A stretch of 22,650 nt of DNA, taken from the NCBI GenBank assembly GCA_023299965.1, contig JALZVN010000347.1, positions 1-22,650 of the forward strand, given 5' to 3'. The translations under genes were made by a program, and so were the position numbers. The notes beneath the pieces were generated by a model that saw only the letters and a program-made list of their open reading frames with translations, was not told the DNA's origin and made no database searches. Below, piece by piece: positions 7,860 through 16,388 of this stretch; within the stretch, counting starts at the first letter, position 1; each line of letters begins with the position of its first letter. Origin of the DNA: Saprospiraceae bacterium. Its GTDB lineage: Bacteria; Bacteroidota; Bacteroidia; Chitinophagales; Saprospiraceae.

Positions 7860-9314
7860 ATGTTACGTCGAATACTTTTTTTTGTAATGTTTACCCTGAT
7901 ATGCACATTACTTTCTGCTCAAGGGAAAATTAGCTCAAATAGTCCAATCCACTATAGACTTTTAATGACCTCAGTGAATATTGAGGACGTACAGCCTGAC
8001 AAAATATCAGTCAGCTTGAACGCTTTTAACACAGGTCGCAAACCCATTGATCTTTCTGAATTCAATTCCCCTCCAGCGGAAATGGAGATTAAATTTGAAG
8101 AATCTTTTCATAGAAGTAGCTTGAGTGAGCTTCAAGATGAGATTTTAAGAGGGCTTTTCACAAAAAACATAGTCCTTCCAAATGGTAAAATACTTAGAAA
8201 CTTGAGATTTAACTTACCATGCAATGAAACGCTGTACAAGCAGCTTAATAAGAAAAACAATAAATTCACAAAAGCCTACACACCCAAGAAAAGAAATAAT
8301 GGTCCAGAGCTTAAGTATAAAACTTCGGATAAAAAAGCAAAATCGGCTGCATCATTCGCTTCAAATAAAAAATCCAAGTCTAAGAAAAAAGATATAAAAG
8401 AAACGGTTGCAAGCAATCCTGAACCTATTAAATCAACTACTATAAGGCCATCTAAACCTAATAACTCCACAACGAAAGTTGATCCTAAAATTTCTTCCTC
8501 TAATCAAGAAATAAATGATAAAAAACCAAAGAAGCAGGTAGAAGTTGACAAAAAATACTCAAGAAATAAGACAGAGGTCAAAGATGAAAGAGAGGAGAAG
8601 GAGATAACGGAAAAGGAATCAACTTTATCATCAACAAATAAAGTTGAAGTAGTAAAAAATAGTTCATCCAATATTGCAGAAACTGTCAATGAGGAAAATA
8701 CTAAGAAACTATCAATAATTGAACGTCAAGAACTTAAAAGGAAAGAAAGAGAGGAAATAAAAGAGAACGAGTATAAAATAGAAAAAGCATCCCAAAACGA
8801 GGATGAAAAAGCTATTCTAGAATCTCTTGGAGTAGGAAAGACGAAAGATAAAAAAGATGATAGCGTAGCGTTTGATACCAGAGCAAGTGTTGAAGCTTCT
8901 AAAAACTCATATGCGGACAAAGCAAGATGTCCTGATCTCATACTGGATAAAATCTCTGTAGTGAAGAACAATGGCAAATGGGTTACCCTTGAATATACCT
9001 TATCAAATGTTGGCAAGGGGCCTGCATATCTAGGCAAAAGTCATAGTGGTCAAGGAATTCCACTAAGAGCTTTTCTCTCTTCTTCAGACAAAATCAGCAG
9101 AGGGGCATTACCTCTTGGTGGTGGATTTGTAAATTACAAAGATGGAAAAGAAAGTGAACTCTACCCGAATGATAGCTATACGGGAACTTTAAAATTGGAT
9201 ATTCGAAAAATGACTCGTTTTACTCCTTATGTGATTATTAATTTTGACCCTTTCAATTCTGTTGATGAGTGCGATAAAACTAATAATTATGGAAATGTAA
9301 AGGTAGGTGGATAA
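7860..9314 (+). CDS. Exported protein with charged linker and CARDB-like C-terminus
   Basis: From the ATG at 7860 this is a 484-residue protein with a clean signal peptide (MLRRILFFVMFTLICTLLSAQ). The frame is open back to a TTG at 7806, but that would bury the signal. Residues about 22-120 form a beta-rich domain (ISVSLNAFNTGRKPIDLSEF). About 130-345 is a low-complexity, Lys/Glu/Ser/Asn-rich segment, probably disordered or partly helical (ERQELKRKEREEIKE). The last about 125 residues (CPDLILDKISVVKNNGKWVTLEYTLSNVGKGPAYLG ... PFNSVDECDKTNN) resemble a CARDB-type Ig fold, an adhesion-related module. No enzyme motif is visible. There is no recognisable type IX tail. Periplasmic or cell-envelope binding is a guess. 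Confidence 0.75.
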   Translation: MLRRILFFVMFTLICTLLSAQGKISSNSPIHYRLLMTSVNIEDVQPDKISVSLNAFNTGRKPIDLSEFNSPPAEMEIKFEESFHRSSLSELQDEILRGLFTKNIVLPNGKILRNLRFNLPCNETLYKQLNKKNNKFTKAYTPKKRNNGPELKYKTSDKKAKSAASFASNKKSKSKKKDIKETVASNPEPIKSTTIRPSKPNNSTTKVDPKISSSNQEINDKKPKKQVEVDKKYSRNKTEVKDEREEKEITEKESTLSSTNKVEVVKNSSSNIAETVNEENTKKLSIIERQELKRKEREEIKENEYKIEKASQNEDEKAILESLGVGKTKDKKDDSVAFDTRASVEASKNSYADKARCPDLILDKISVVKNNGKWVTLEYTLSNVGKGPAYLGKSHSGQGIPLRAFLSSSDKISRGALPLGGGFVNYKDGKESELYPNDSYTGTLKLDIRKMTRFTPYVIINFDPFNSVDECDKTNNYGNVKVGG

Positions 9315-9325
9315 AAAAATAGTAC

Positions 9326-10204
9326 TTAGTTACTATTACTTCTAGAACCTCCTGAAGACCTAGCATTCAGTCGAAAATCAAATGCTGAACCATCCAGCGA
9401 GCAATTAGCTAGCTTTGCTTTAAGTACATTTAACTTCAATAAAACCTCTTCAATGCAAATCAATCTTGTCGTCTCAGAGGACGTCAATTTTTCTTGCAAG
9501 GCAATCAGTTTTTCCTGCTCAGTTAATAAAGTACTAATAAGATTATCAAAGTTTTCTTGAGTATGCAGACTCGATCTCGTATAGATATTGCCCAAAGATG
9601 TACTAGCAGGAAAGTAATTATACTGTTCAGTATCTATTTCGTCAAAGGCAGATGCTATATCAGAAATACTACCCTTCCAAAGGGCAGCGGTTTTCATCAT
9701 TAGATGTCCCAAAAAATTAGGTACAGAATACCTTTTGTACTCAGGTTTTGATATTTGATGAATTGAGCTATCAAAATCTAATAACAAGCAAAGCTCATGA
9801 CAAATTGTCGAAGCTATGTGTACCGGTGTATACCAGTCATTGTGGATACAATTAACCGAAATCCAAATTATAGGTCTATCTACAGCCTTATATGCTTGGA
9901 TATCTTTTCTATTATTGAATGGTAGGAGTACTATTTGAGATGACATACCTAGCTCCTCTAGGTAAGAGGGATATTTCTGAAGACGATCTAATATCTGTCG
10001 ATTAGAAAGCCCATTGGCATGGTAGAATCTATGAAACCTCTTGTTTTGTTGATTAGTCCAATTAAACTGGAGGACCTCTTCTTCAAAAGCTGTCTGCTTT
10101 AAGGCTTTTAAAAATATTTGAACACCAGTTTCAAGCTTATTTTTTTGAATTTTTGTGAAAAAGCAAGATCTAGTTCTGCCAATTTTAATTGGATTTGATT
10201 TCAT
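9326..10204 (-). CDS. Hypothetical protein with degenerate HExxH-like motif
   Basis: I cannot assign this 292-residue protein to a named family. It has no signal peptide or membrane segment. Residues about 112-145 read IIWISVNCIHNDWYTPVHIASTICHELCLLLDFDSS, which follows the pattern of zinc peptidase cores (a strand, then a helix with HExxH and GF.H). However, the second histidine is replaced by leucine (HELCL, residues 136-140) and the usual following G is D, so zinc binding is doubtful. Residues about 215-265 are helical, with heptad-like leucines (LLTEQEKLIALQEKL, EEVLLKLNVLKAKL). The tail is Ser/Gly/Asn-rich. The stop is 11 bp from the convergent CARDB gene, and aspartate kinase lies 59 bp upstream in the opposite order on the same strand. 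Confidence 0.7.
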   Translation of the reverse strand: MKSNPIKIGRTRSCFFTKIQKNKLETGVQIFLKALKQTAFEEEVLQFNWTNQQNKRFHRFYHANGLSNRQILDRLQKYPSYLEELGMSSQIVLLPFNNRKDIQAYKAVDRPIIWISVNCIHNDWYTPVHIASTICHELCLLLDFDSSIHQISKPEYKRYSVPNFLGHLMMKTAALWKGSISDIASAFDEIDTEQYNYFPASTSLGNIYTRSSLHTQENFDNLISTLLTEQEKLIALQEKLTSSETTRLICIEEVLLKLNVLKAKLANCSLDGSAFDFRLNARSSGGSRSNSN

Positions 10205-10263
10205 TGGTACTTATATATACCAATATTATATATCTAAAACACTCATTTTGTTACAGTAATATC

Positions 10264-11550
10264 CTATATTCTTTCCATTTGCTTAATGTCCTTGACTACT
10301 AATTGAATCATATCCCCTACTCTTTCTTCAAGCTTGATGATTTTGCCCCTTTTCATGGATTCAATTAAGTCTTTTTGATAGTGACGGATCGTGATTAGTT
10401 CGAGATTGCGCTCTACATGAGTCTTAAATTTATCCTTAATCTGCTCACTAAATACTGTAATTCTATCTTCTACGTCATTGGCGCAAACCGAAAAGCTGAT
10501 AGCTGAATTTTGCATCATATTGATCTGTATACGATGCTTTGCTATTTCTTGAAACAAATAACTCAGGTGATGCTCCGCAACAAATGAAAAGTCCTTGGTG
10601 CTTATATTTATAATCGCCTGCTGTGATTCTATAGTAATTATTGGAGGATACCCGTCAATGACTTCCCCGGACACAAGCGTCCCTTCTCCATCAGGCTCCA
10701 CAAATGACTTTACATAAAGCGGAATATTCTTGTTTTGAAGAGGCTTAATCGTCTTAGGGTGTATCACTTTAGCTCCATAATAGGTCATCTCTATAGCCTC
10801 CCTATAGCTAAGGCTATCTAATTTTGTTACGTTTTTAAATTTACGAGGATCTCCAGTCAAGACTCCAGGTACGTCTTTCCAAATTGTCATAGATTCAGCA
10901 TCTAATCCATATGAGAATATAGCTGCAGAGTAATCAGAGCCTTCCCGTCCTAGTGTAGTCGTATTGTTCTCATTGGTAGAGCCTATAAACCCTTGACTCA
11001 CAATCAAATCGTGCTGTTCGAAAAATGGTTTAACTTTAGATTCTATGTTTTCTTTGGTCCTTTGCCATTCTACCCAGCCTTCTCTATAAATGTCATTTGT
11101 AATAACAACATCTCTAGCGTCTTGCCATTTCACATTAGCCTTATTTCTAGCAAGTGCGGCACACAAAATTTTAGAAGAAACCAACTCTCCAATACTCACT
11201 ACTTGATCATAGATGTAATCATATTGTTCGTTTGATTCATCCAAGGCCCACTCAATTTCTACAAAAAGATCATTCATTTCACCAAGCAAATGCTGATCTT
11301 CAGATAAACCCAAATCTTTGAGGACAGAAAGGTGATTTTGTTTTACGATATCTAACTTACTTAAAGCTTTATCTTTGTCCGAAAAGTTCTTGACTACCTG
11401 CTCCATCTGATTGGTTGTTTTACCAATAGCAGAAACAATTATCATGATTTTCTGATCTCTGTGACGTTCCAATATGGAGACTACATTCTTAATTTGTTCA
11501 GCATCTCTTAGAGAGGCGCCACCAAACTTAAATACACGTATAGGGTTCAT
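10264..11550 (-). CDS. lysC: Aspartate kinase (monofunctional)
   Basis: The 428-residue protein phosphorylates aspartate to aspartyl-4-phosphate, the entry step to lysine, threonine, methionine and diaminopimelate. The kinase domain (about 1-290) shows KFGGASL (8-14), TTLGREGSDYSAA, WKDVPGVLTGDPRK, and YREAIEMTYYGAKVIHPKTI. ACT-type regulatory sequence follows (about 300-428: AIINISTKDFSFVAEHHLSYLFQEIAKHRI, then INMMQNSAISFSVC), so feedback control by an amino acid is likely. Its length suits a stand-alone enzyme; there is no fused homoserine dehydrogenase. The gene has a -7 box close to the ATG and is divergent from the oad operon. Confidence 0.95.
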   Translation of the reverse strand: MNPIRVFKFGGASLRDAEQIKNVVSILERHRDQKIMIIVSAIGKTTNQMEQVVKNFSDKDKALSKLDIVKQNHLSVLKDLGLSEDQHLLGEMNDLFVEIEWALDESNEQYDYIYDQVVSIGELVSSKILCAALARNKANVKWQDARDVVITNDIYREGWVEWQRTKENIESKVKPFFEQHDLIVSQGFIGSTNENNTTTLGREGSDYSAAIFSYGLDAESMTIWKDVPGVLTGDPRKFKNVTKLDSLSYREAIEMTYYGAKVIHPKTIKPLQNKNIPLYVKSFVEPDGEGTLVSGEVIDGYPPIITIESQQAIINISTKDFSFVAEHHLSYLFQEIAKHRIQINMMQNSAISFSVCANDVEDRITVFSEQIKDKFKTHVERNLELITIRHYQKDLIESMKRGKIIKLEERVGDMIQLVVKDIKQMERI

Positions 11551-11574
11551 TTTGGCAAAATTTTGGCAAATCTA
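11550..11574 (-). promoter_or_regulatory. lysC -7 box and tandem repeat at the start codon
   Basis: On the minus strand TAGATTTG (11567-11574) matches TAnnTTTG, 16 nt before the lysC ATG, predicting a leader of about 10 nt. The same stretch holds two head-to-tail copies of TTTTGGCAAA (plus strand 11550-11559 and 11561-11570). Their cores TTTGGCAAA are near-palindromes around a central G. A regulator bound there would block the promoter. Confidence 0.45.
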
Positions 11575-11612
11575 GTACAATTGAGTAAGAATCCGCAGAT
11601 TAATGCCCTGAA

Positions 11613-11633
11613 ATAAACGACCAAGTCGTTTAT
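11613..11633. promoter_or_regulatory. Perfect 9-bp palindrome between lysC and oadG
   Basis: The arms ATAAACGAC (11613-11621) and GTCGTTTAT (11625-11633) are fully complementary around a CAA spacer. The site lies in the 232-bp region between two divergent start codons, 63 bp from lysC and 150 bp from oadG. No T tract follows on either strand, so an operator is more likely than a terminator. The bound protein is unknown. Confidence 0.5.
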
Positions 11634-11782
11634 AAATCAAGCTATACCCAAATAAATCCAAAGACTCTAGCAGATAGTAACAGGATATCCAATAAAATTT
11701 CTTAGAGAACAAGTCTTTTATCCAATATATGTTAATATGCTTTACCTAACATTTGTTACTTTTATCATCCTTAAAAAAAAGA

Positions 11783-12082
11783 ATGAATCCAGATATCCAG
11801 AGTGCTTTTCTTGTCTTACTAGTTGGTATGATTACCGTGTTTGTTGTTTTAAGCTTGGTCGTCCTATCAGGAAAGACGCTCATCTTGCTAGTCAACAAGT
11901 TTGGTCCAGTTCCCCAAAAAGCATCTATCCAAAAAAGAGATTTTCAGCCTTTACTTACAGATTCCGTTAGATCTAGCGCAAACATGCGAAAAGAGCAATT
12001 GGCGGCCATGGTGACTACCGTAGAGATTATCACTCAAGGAAAAGGAAGAATCATTAAAATTGAAAAAGAAAGCAATAAATAA
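11783..12082 (+). CDS. oadG: Sodium-pumping decarboxylase gamma subunit (OadG)
   Basis: From the ATG at 11783 the product has 99 residues: one N-terminal membrane helix (about residues 6-30: SAFLVLLVGMITVFVVLSLVVLSG) and a soluble tail. The tail ends in AAMVTTVEIITQGKGRIIKIEKE, close to other Bacteroidota gamma subunits. OadG holds the alpha and beta subunits together in the membrane complex. A TTG at 11753 would add ten residues before the helix and is less likely. The gene leads the oadG-A-B operon with an 18-bp gap before oadA. Confidence 0.88.
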   Translation: MNPDIQSAFLVLLVGMITVFVVLSLVVLSGKTLILLVNKFGPVPQKASIQKRDFQPLLTDSVRSSANMRKEQLAAMVTTVEIITQGKGRIIKIEKESNK

Positions 12083-12100
12083 GCGCTTAAATAAGATACT

Positions 12101-14038
12101 ATGTCAAGAGAAATAAAATTATGTCTCGTTTATCGTGATATGTGGCAATCTGCCGGTAAATATGTTCCAAGAGTCGATCAACTCAACAAGGTAGCTCAGC
12201 CTATCGTAGACATGAAATGTTTTACTAGAGTAGAAACGAACGGAGGTGGATTTGAACAAGTAAATTTGCTCTATGGCGAAAACCCAAACAGAGCAGTGCG
12301 AGAATGGACACAACCCTTCAATGACGCTGGCATCCAAACTCAAATGCTTGAAAGAGGATTGAACGGCATCCGTATGAGCCCGGTTCCTGCAGATGTGAGA
12401 AAGCTCATGTTTAAAGTAAAAAAGAAGCAAGGAACAGATATCTCTAGATCTTTTGATGGATTGAATAATCCGCAAAACTTGGCCAACTCTTTTAAGTTCG
12501 CAAAGGAAGGAGGAATGATTGCGCAAGCCGCGCTGAGTCTGACCTTCTCTCCTCTTCATACCGTTGACTATTACGTAGATCTTGCAGATAAGTATATAGA
12601 CTTGGGAGCAGAGGAAATTTGCATCAAAGATATGGCCGGTATTGGTAGACCTGTATCTGTAGGAAAAATAGTGGCGGGTATTAAAAAGCGACATCCGAAA
12701 ATATTGGTTCAATATCATGGACACTCCACACCTGGACTTTCTGTAGCCTCTTCTTTAGAAGCAGCTAGATCGGGTGCAGACATCATAGATGTTGGAATGG
12801 AACCATTATCTTGGGGTACTGGTCACGCAGACTTATTGACTATTCATGCTATGTTGAAGGACGCTGGATTCAGCCTTCCTGAAGTAGATACAGAAGCATA
12901 TATGCATGTGAGAGGTCTGACACAATCATTTATGGATGATTTCTTAGGTTTCTACATCAATCAAAAGAATAGATACATGAATTCTTTACTCATTGGACCT
13001 GGATTACCGGGTGGAATGATGGGCTCACTGATGGCTGATTTGGAAAAGAATCTAGCCAGCATCAATAAATGGTTAAAGAAAAATGGAAAACCTGACATCT
13101 CTCAGGATGAATTACTTATCAAGCTTTTCAAAGAAGTAGAATATGCATGGCCACAACTAGGCTATCCTCCTTTGGTAACGCCTTTCAGTCAGTACGTTAA
13201 AAACGTTTCCCTAATGAATGTAATGGGTACGATCAAAGGCAAGAAGAGATGGAGTATGATTGATGAGAACACTTGGGGTATGCTTTTAGGGAAATCAGGT
13301 AAATTATTAGGACCACTTGGAGATGAAATCATGGCTTTAGCGAAAGCACAAAACAGAGAATTCTTCAATGGTACACCTCAGGATCTTTATCCTGATGAAC
13401 TAGAATTGTTCGCTGCTAAAATGGACGAAAAAGGCTGGGATTATGGTAAGGATGATGAGGAGTTGATGGAATATGCAATGCACCCTCAGCAATATGAAGA
13501 CTACAAGAGTGGTAAAGCCAAAGAAAATTTCTTGAAAGACTTAGCTAAGAGAAAAGCTGCGACACAAGGAGATTCTTCAAATGCCCCTGCAGCAGGAGCT
13601 GCTGCTGCTGGAGTAGCCACTGGTGCTGCATTAAGCAACAGCACGGCACCCTTCCAACCAAAGACGCTAAACCTTAACATCAACGGCGAAAATTTCAAAG
13701 TCTCTATTGGATACGATGAAGTCAATACACCTGCAACCGATACCAACAATGCCGTAGCAGCGCCAGTGACTGAAACCAACAACAATGCTTATCCTAAAGA
13801 GGATGGACTACAGGAAATACTAGCTCCACTTGAGGGGAAGTTTTACCTTACTAAGGATACCGGAGAAATAGGCATCAAAGTAGGCGATAAGGTAAGCGCT
13901 GGGCAGACGGTTGCCTACATAGAATCAATGAAGGTAATCAACTCAGTGACTGCGGAGATGTCTGGTGAAGTGGTGCAAATAGTGGCAAGACACGGAGACG
14001 AGATTGAAGAAGATGATGTTATCATAAAATTAAGATAA
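12101..14038 (+). CDS. oadA: Biotin-dependent decarboxylase alpha subunit (OadA)
   Basis: The 645-residue protein combines a carboxyltransferase domain (about 1-460) with a C-terminal biotinyl domain (about 565-645). The metal site and catalytic residues are in place: Asp13 in YRDMWQS, Lys176 in CIKDMAG and His206/His208 in QYHGHST. Biotin should attach to Lys611 in ESMKV, 34 residues from the end, as in the family. An Ala/Asn/Thr-rich flexible linker (about 490-560: GAAAAGVATGAAL) lets the biotin swing between sites. It transfers the carboxyl group from oxaloacetate, the most likely substrate, to biotin at the cytoplasmic face. Substrate could differ (for example in pyruvate-carboxylase-type 5S subunits), but the flanking oadG and oadB favour the sodium pump. 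Confidence 0.92.
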   Translation: MSREIKLCLVYRDMWQSAGKYVPRVDQLNKVAQPIVDMKCFTRVETNGGGFEQVNLLYGENPNRAVREWTQPFNDAGIQTQMLERGLNGIRMSPVPADVRKLMFKVKKKQGTDISRSFDGLNNPQNLANSFKFAKEGGMIAQAALSLTFSPLHTVDYYVDLADKYIDLGAEEICIKDMAGIGRPVSVGKIVAGIKKRHPKILVQYHGHSTPGLSVASSLEAARSGADIIDVGMEPLSWGTGHADLLTIHAMLKDAGFSLPEVDTEAYMHVRGLTQSFMDDFLGFYINQKNRYMNSLLIGPGLPGGMMGSLMADLEKNLASINKWLKKNGKPDISQDELLIKLFKEVEYAWPQLGYPPLVTPFSQYVKNVSLMNVMGTIKGKKRWSMIDENTWGMLLGKSGKLLGPLGDEIMALAKAQNREFFNGTPQDLYPDELELFAAKMDEKGWDYGKDDEELMEYAMHPQQYEDYKSGKAKENFLKDLAKRKAATQGDSSNAPAAGAAAAGVATGAALSNSTAPFQPKTLNLNINGENFKVSIGYDEVNTPATDTNNAVAAPVTETNNNAYPKEDGLQEILAPLEGKFYLTKDTGEIGIKVGDKVSAGQTVAYIESMKVINSVTAEMSGEVVQIVARHGDEIEEDDVIIKLR

Positions 14039-15232
14039 GTGGATACTCTACATAAGTTATATGAGATGACTGCGTTTGGAGATATAGCAAGTTCTCCAGG
14101 CACAATTTTGATGTTGCTCATCTCTTTCTTTTTATTATACCTAGGTATATACAAACGGTACGAACCGCTACTACTTGTCCCAATAGCATTTGGGCTTTTC
14201 TTAGCCAATTTGCCAGGTGGAAATATGAGTGTTGCTCAGGATGTTGGAGATATGCACTTATTGCAAATCGCCAAAGAGCATGGTATCATGAACCTATTAT
14301 ACTTTGCTTTGATTAAGACAGGCTTACTTCCTCCACTCATATTTATGGGTGTAGGCGCCATGACTGACTTTGGTCCAATGTTGAGAAACCTAAGGCTAGC
14401 CTTTTTTGGTGCAGCAGCCCAGATTGGGATTTTCACCATTTTGATATGTGCTGTTGCTTTTGGTGGATTCGCACCAAAAGAAGCAGGAGCACTGGCTATT
14501 ATCGGAGGAGCAGATGGTCCTACCGCGATATATACGGCCATAAAATTAGCTCCTCATTTACTAGGTCCAATAGCTATTGCGGCTTATTCATACATGGCTT
14601 TAGTCCCTGTGATTATTCCTTTTTTAGTTAAGCTTACCATGTCTGAAAAGGAAATCAAAATCAACATGAAGAAACAAGAGAAAGAGTTTCCAAGTAAAAC
14701 AGTGATCAAGAATATAAAAATGGTGAAAATCATTTTTCCTATTCTACTGGCTTTATTGGTTGCACTCTTAGTCCCCTCCTCTGTGCCATTAGTTGGTATG
14801 CTTTTATTTGGAAACCTTATCAAAGAAATTGGTACAGACACCAACCGTTTATTTACAGCGGCTTCAGATACGATAATGAATACAGCTACCATATTTTTGG
14901 GCTTAACGGTAGGGGCCACTATGACTGCGGAGACCTTCCTCAATAGTCAAACATTGTTGATCGTAGTGGGAGGATTTTTGGCTTTTGCTATTTCGATAAT
15001 TGGAGGAATTATGGCTGCTAAAGTTTACAATTTATTTGCTGCCAAAAAAATCAATCCACTTATTGGAGCTACGGGCTTAAGTGCAGTTCCGATGGCCTCA
15101 AGAGTAGCCAATGAAATCGCTTTGAAGTACGATAGCAGAAATCACATACTACAATACGCGATGTCTTCAAACATTTCTGGAGTGATTGGTTCTGCTGTGG
15201 CAGCAGGAGTTTTAATCTCCTTCCTTAGCTAA
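14039..15232 (+). CDS. oadB: Sodium-translocating decarboxylase beta subunit (OadB)
   Basis: The 397-residue protein is very hydrophobic with about nine or more membrane spans. It decarboxylates carboxybiotin and couples this to Na+ export. The conserved GGADGPTAIY segment carries Asp159, the counterpart of the essential aspartate of this family, followed by AAYSYMALVPVIIP and, near the end, GLSAVPMASRVANEIA and NISGVIGSAVAAG. The start is GTG at 14039, immediately after the TAA of oadA with no gap. The N-terminus DTLHKLYEMTAFGDI aligns with the family, so the GTG is favoured over the ATG nine codons later. The abutting genes suggest translational coupling. Confidence 0.93.
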   Translation: MDTLHKLYEMTAFGDIASSPGTILMLLISFFLLYLGIYKRYEPLLLVPIAFGLFLANLPGGNMSVAQDVGDMHLLQIAKEHGIMNLLYFALIKTGLLPPLIFMGVGAMTDFGPMLRNLRLAFFGAAAQIGIFTILICAVAFGGFAPKEAGALAIIGGADGPTAIYTAIKLAPHLLGPIAIAAYSYMALVPVIIPFLVKLTMSEKEIKINMKKQEKEFPSKTVIKNIKMVKIIFPILLALLVALLVPSSVPLVGMLLFGNLIKEIGTDTNRLFTAASDTIMNTATIFLGLTVGATMTAETFLNSQTLLIVVGGFLAFAISIIGGIMAAKVYNLFAAKKINPLIGATGLSAVPMASRVANEIALKYDSRNHILQYAMSSNISGVIGSAVAAGVLISFLS

Positions 15233-15294
15233 TACCTTTTAAAGATTGTAGTAGCAAAGATCAATATTTGAAAATTAAGTTTAGGATATCTTGA

Positions 15295-15513
15295 TTAAGG
15301 CATCAAAGTATGAAATGAGTTGATTACTATAGGAGTGCCCCACATCATCATGCTCATCCCCTCAAATTCAGAAGCGCGAATTACAACCTTAGCTCCTTCC
15401 AGTTTCAACTGCTCAGGCATCTCGATAGGTGCGTATTCTCCACCATTCTTGCCGATAATACTCCAAAATCCACCTTCTAGTTCCTGATATTTGACAGTGC
15501 CTTCTATTCTCAT
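15295..15513 (-). CDS. Small hypothetical protein, 72 residues
   Basis: No family is assigned. The protein is soluble and probably all-beta, with EGGFWSIIGKNGGEYAPIEMPEQLKLEGAKVVI. This resembles a short beta-barrel module (W.I.G..G..Y.P.N.P...K..G..V) seen at the ends of some lipoproteins, but here it stands alone without a signal peptide. Its ATG is 9 bp after the stop of the S24-type repressor, so the two are probably cotranscribed. It converges with oadB, 62 bp away. No terminator is obvious between them. Confidence 0.65.
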   Translation of the reverse strand: MRIEGTVKYQELEGGFWSIIGKNGGEYAPIEMPEQLKLEGAKVVIRASEFEGMSMMMWGTPIVINSFHTLMP

Positions 15514-15522
15514 TGTTTAAAA

Positions 15523-16365
15523 TTATTTTTCGTTAGATGCCATAAAGTTATCCAAAGTTGCACTGAGATTTTTTATGATTTTACTTTGTTGCAATATCGT
15601 AGAGCGCAACTCGCGTACCTCCCCATGGAGGATATTATTCAAATTATTAGGAGAAGGTAAAAATGGGCTTAGCTTCGCTCTTACATACCAAATCTCTTGA
15701 ATCTCATTTATAGGTACCATAAATGAATTGTAAAAATCATTATCAGAGATAAGGACTAAGGACTTGCTTTCTTTAATTTTATTATACACTCTTTTGACTA
15801 ATACATCACTCTTCGTAACGATGACATAGACATAATTATCTTTAATAGAAGACTCCCAGTAGTTAGACTCTTGGTAACTACAAACAACTTTGTCGCCTTC
15901 GAACAAGGTTGGCTCCATACTATCCCCTGCTACATCAAATGACCGATGCGTCCCTGTTTTGTATTTATAGTCTGGCAATGTGTAAGTAGGTAAATCAGAC
16001 ATAAATGTAGCATTTCCTACCTCTGAGGGGTACCCTGCTTGAGCGGGCACAGGAACATGCAAAATTCGCTCATCTCCTTCCTCGTTAGATACTACAGTCA
16101 ACACGCGTACTGCTTCATCCACCTCATCACCTTTCAAAAACATTGGTGGTTTTCCATGATGTAAAAAGAACGGATTGATATTATATACCTCAACACTTTT
16201 ACGCAACAACTCTAAGGTTACATCTCTCCTCCCCTTGAGGATTTCACTCAAACTCTGTGGTAAATAATCTAATGATTTTGCAAACTGGCGACTAGACTTA
16301 ACTGCCTTTGTTTCGCGCAATTTATCATGGCATTTAATAAATCGTTCCGTAATAATATTACTCAT
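15523..16365 (-). CDS. XRE-type repressor with S24 self-cleavage domain
   Basis: From the ATG at 16365 the product has 280 residues. An N-terminal helix-turn-helix (about 1-65: SSRQFAKSLDYLPQSLSEILKGRRDVTLELL) is joined to a LexA/CI-type S24 domain. The probable cleavage site is Ala110-Gly111 in VPAQAGYP; the catalytic Ser149 lies in VAGDSMEPTLFEGD and Lys191 in VLVKRV. A C-terminal coiled-coil-like tail (about 240-280: NNILHGEVRELRSTILQQ and on) follows. It should repress a promoter until RecA-dependent or other self-cleavage. The frame extends upstream to 16422, but a -7 box sits in that extension. No phage genes are nearby. This is not LexA itself by its HTH, judging by eye. Confidence 0.88.
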   Translation of the reverse strand: MSNIITERFIKCHDKLRETKAVKSSRQFAKSLDYLPQSLSEILKGRRDVTLELLRKSVEVYNINPFFLHHGKPPMFLKGDEVDEAVRVLTVVSNEEGDERILHVPVPAQAGYPSEVGNATFMSDLPTYTLPDYKYKTGTHRSFDVAGDSMEPTLFEGDKVVCSYQESNYWESSIKDNYVYVIVTKSDVLVKRVYNKIKESKSLVLISDNDFYNSFMVPINEIQEIWYVRAKLSPFLPSPNNLNNILHGEVRELRSTILQQSKIIKNLSATLDNFMASNEK

Positions 16366-16388
16366 TCTATATAGTGCGTTTCGTGAAC

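Noticed and set aside
8276..9037. Minus-strand frames of 61-103 codons under the charged linker
   Set aside because: They are Phe/Leu/Ser-rich mirror images of a Lys/Glu-rich coding region, a typical shadow.
12119..12724. 201-codon frame antisense to oadA
   Set aside because: It lies entirely within the strongly conserved oadA carboxyltransferase domain, and its translation has no recognisable domain. Long antisense frames are common over genes with biased codon use.
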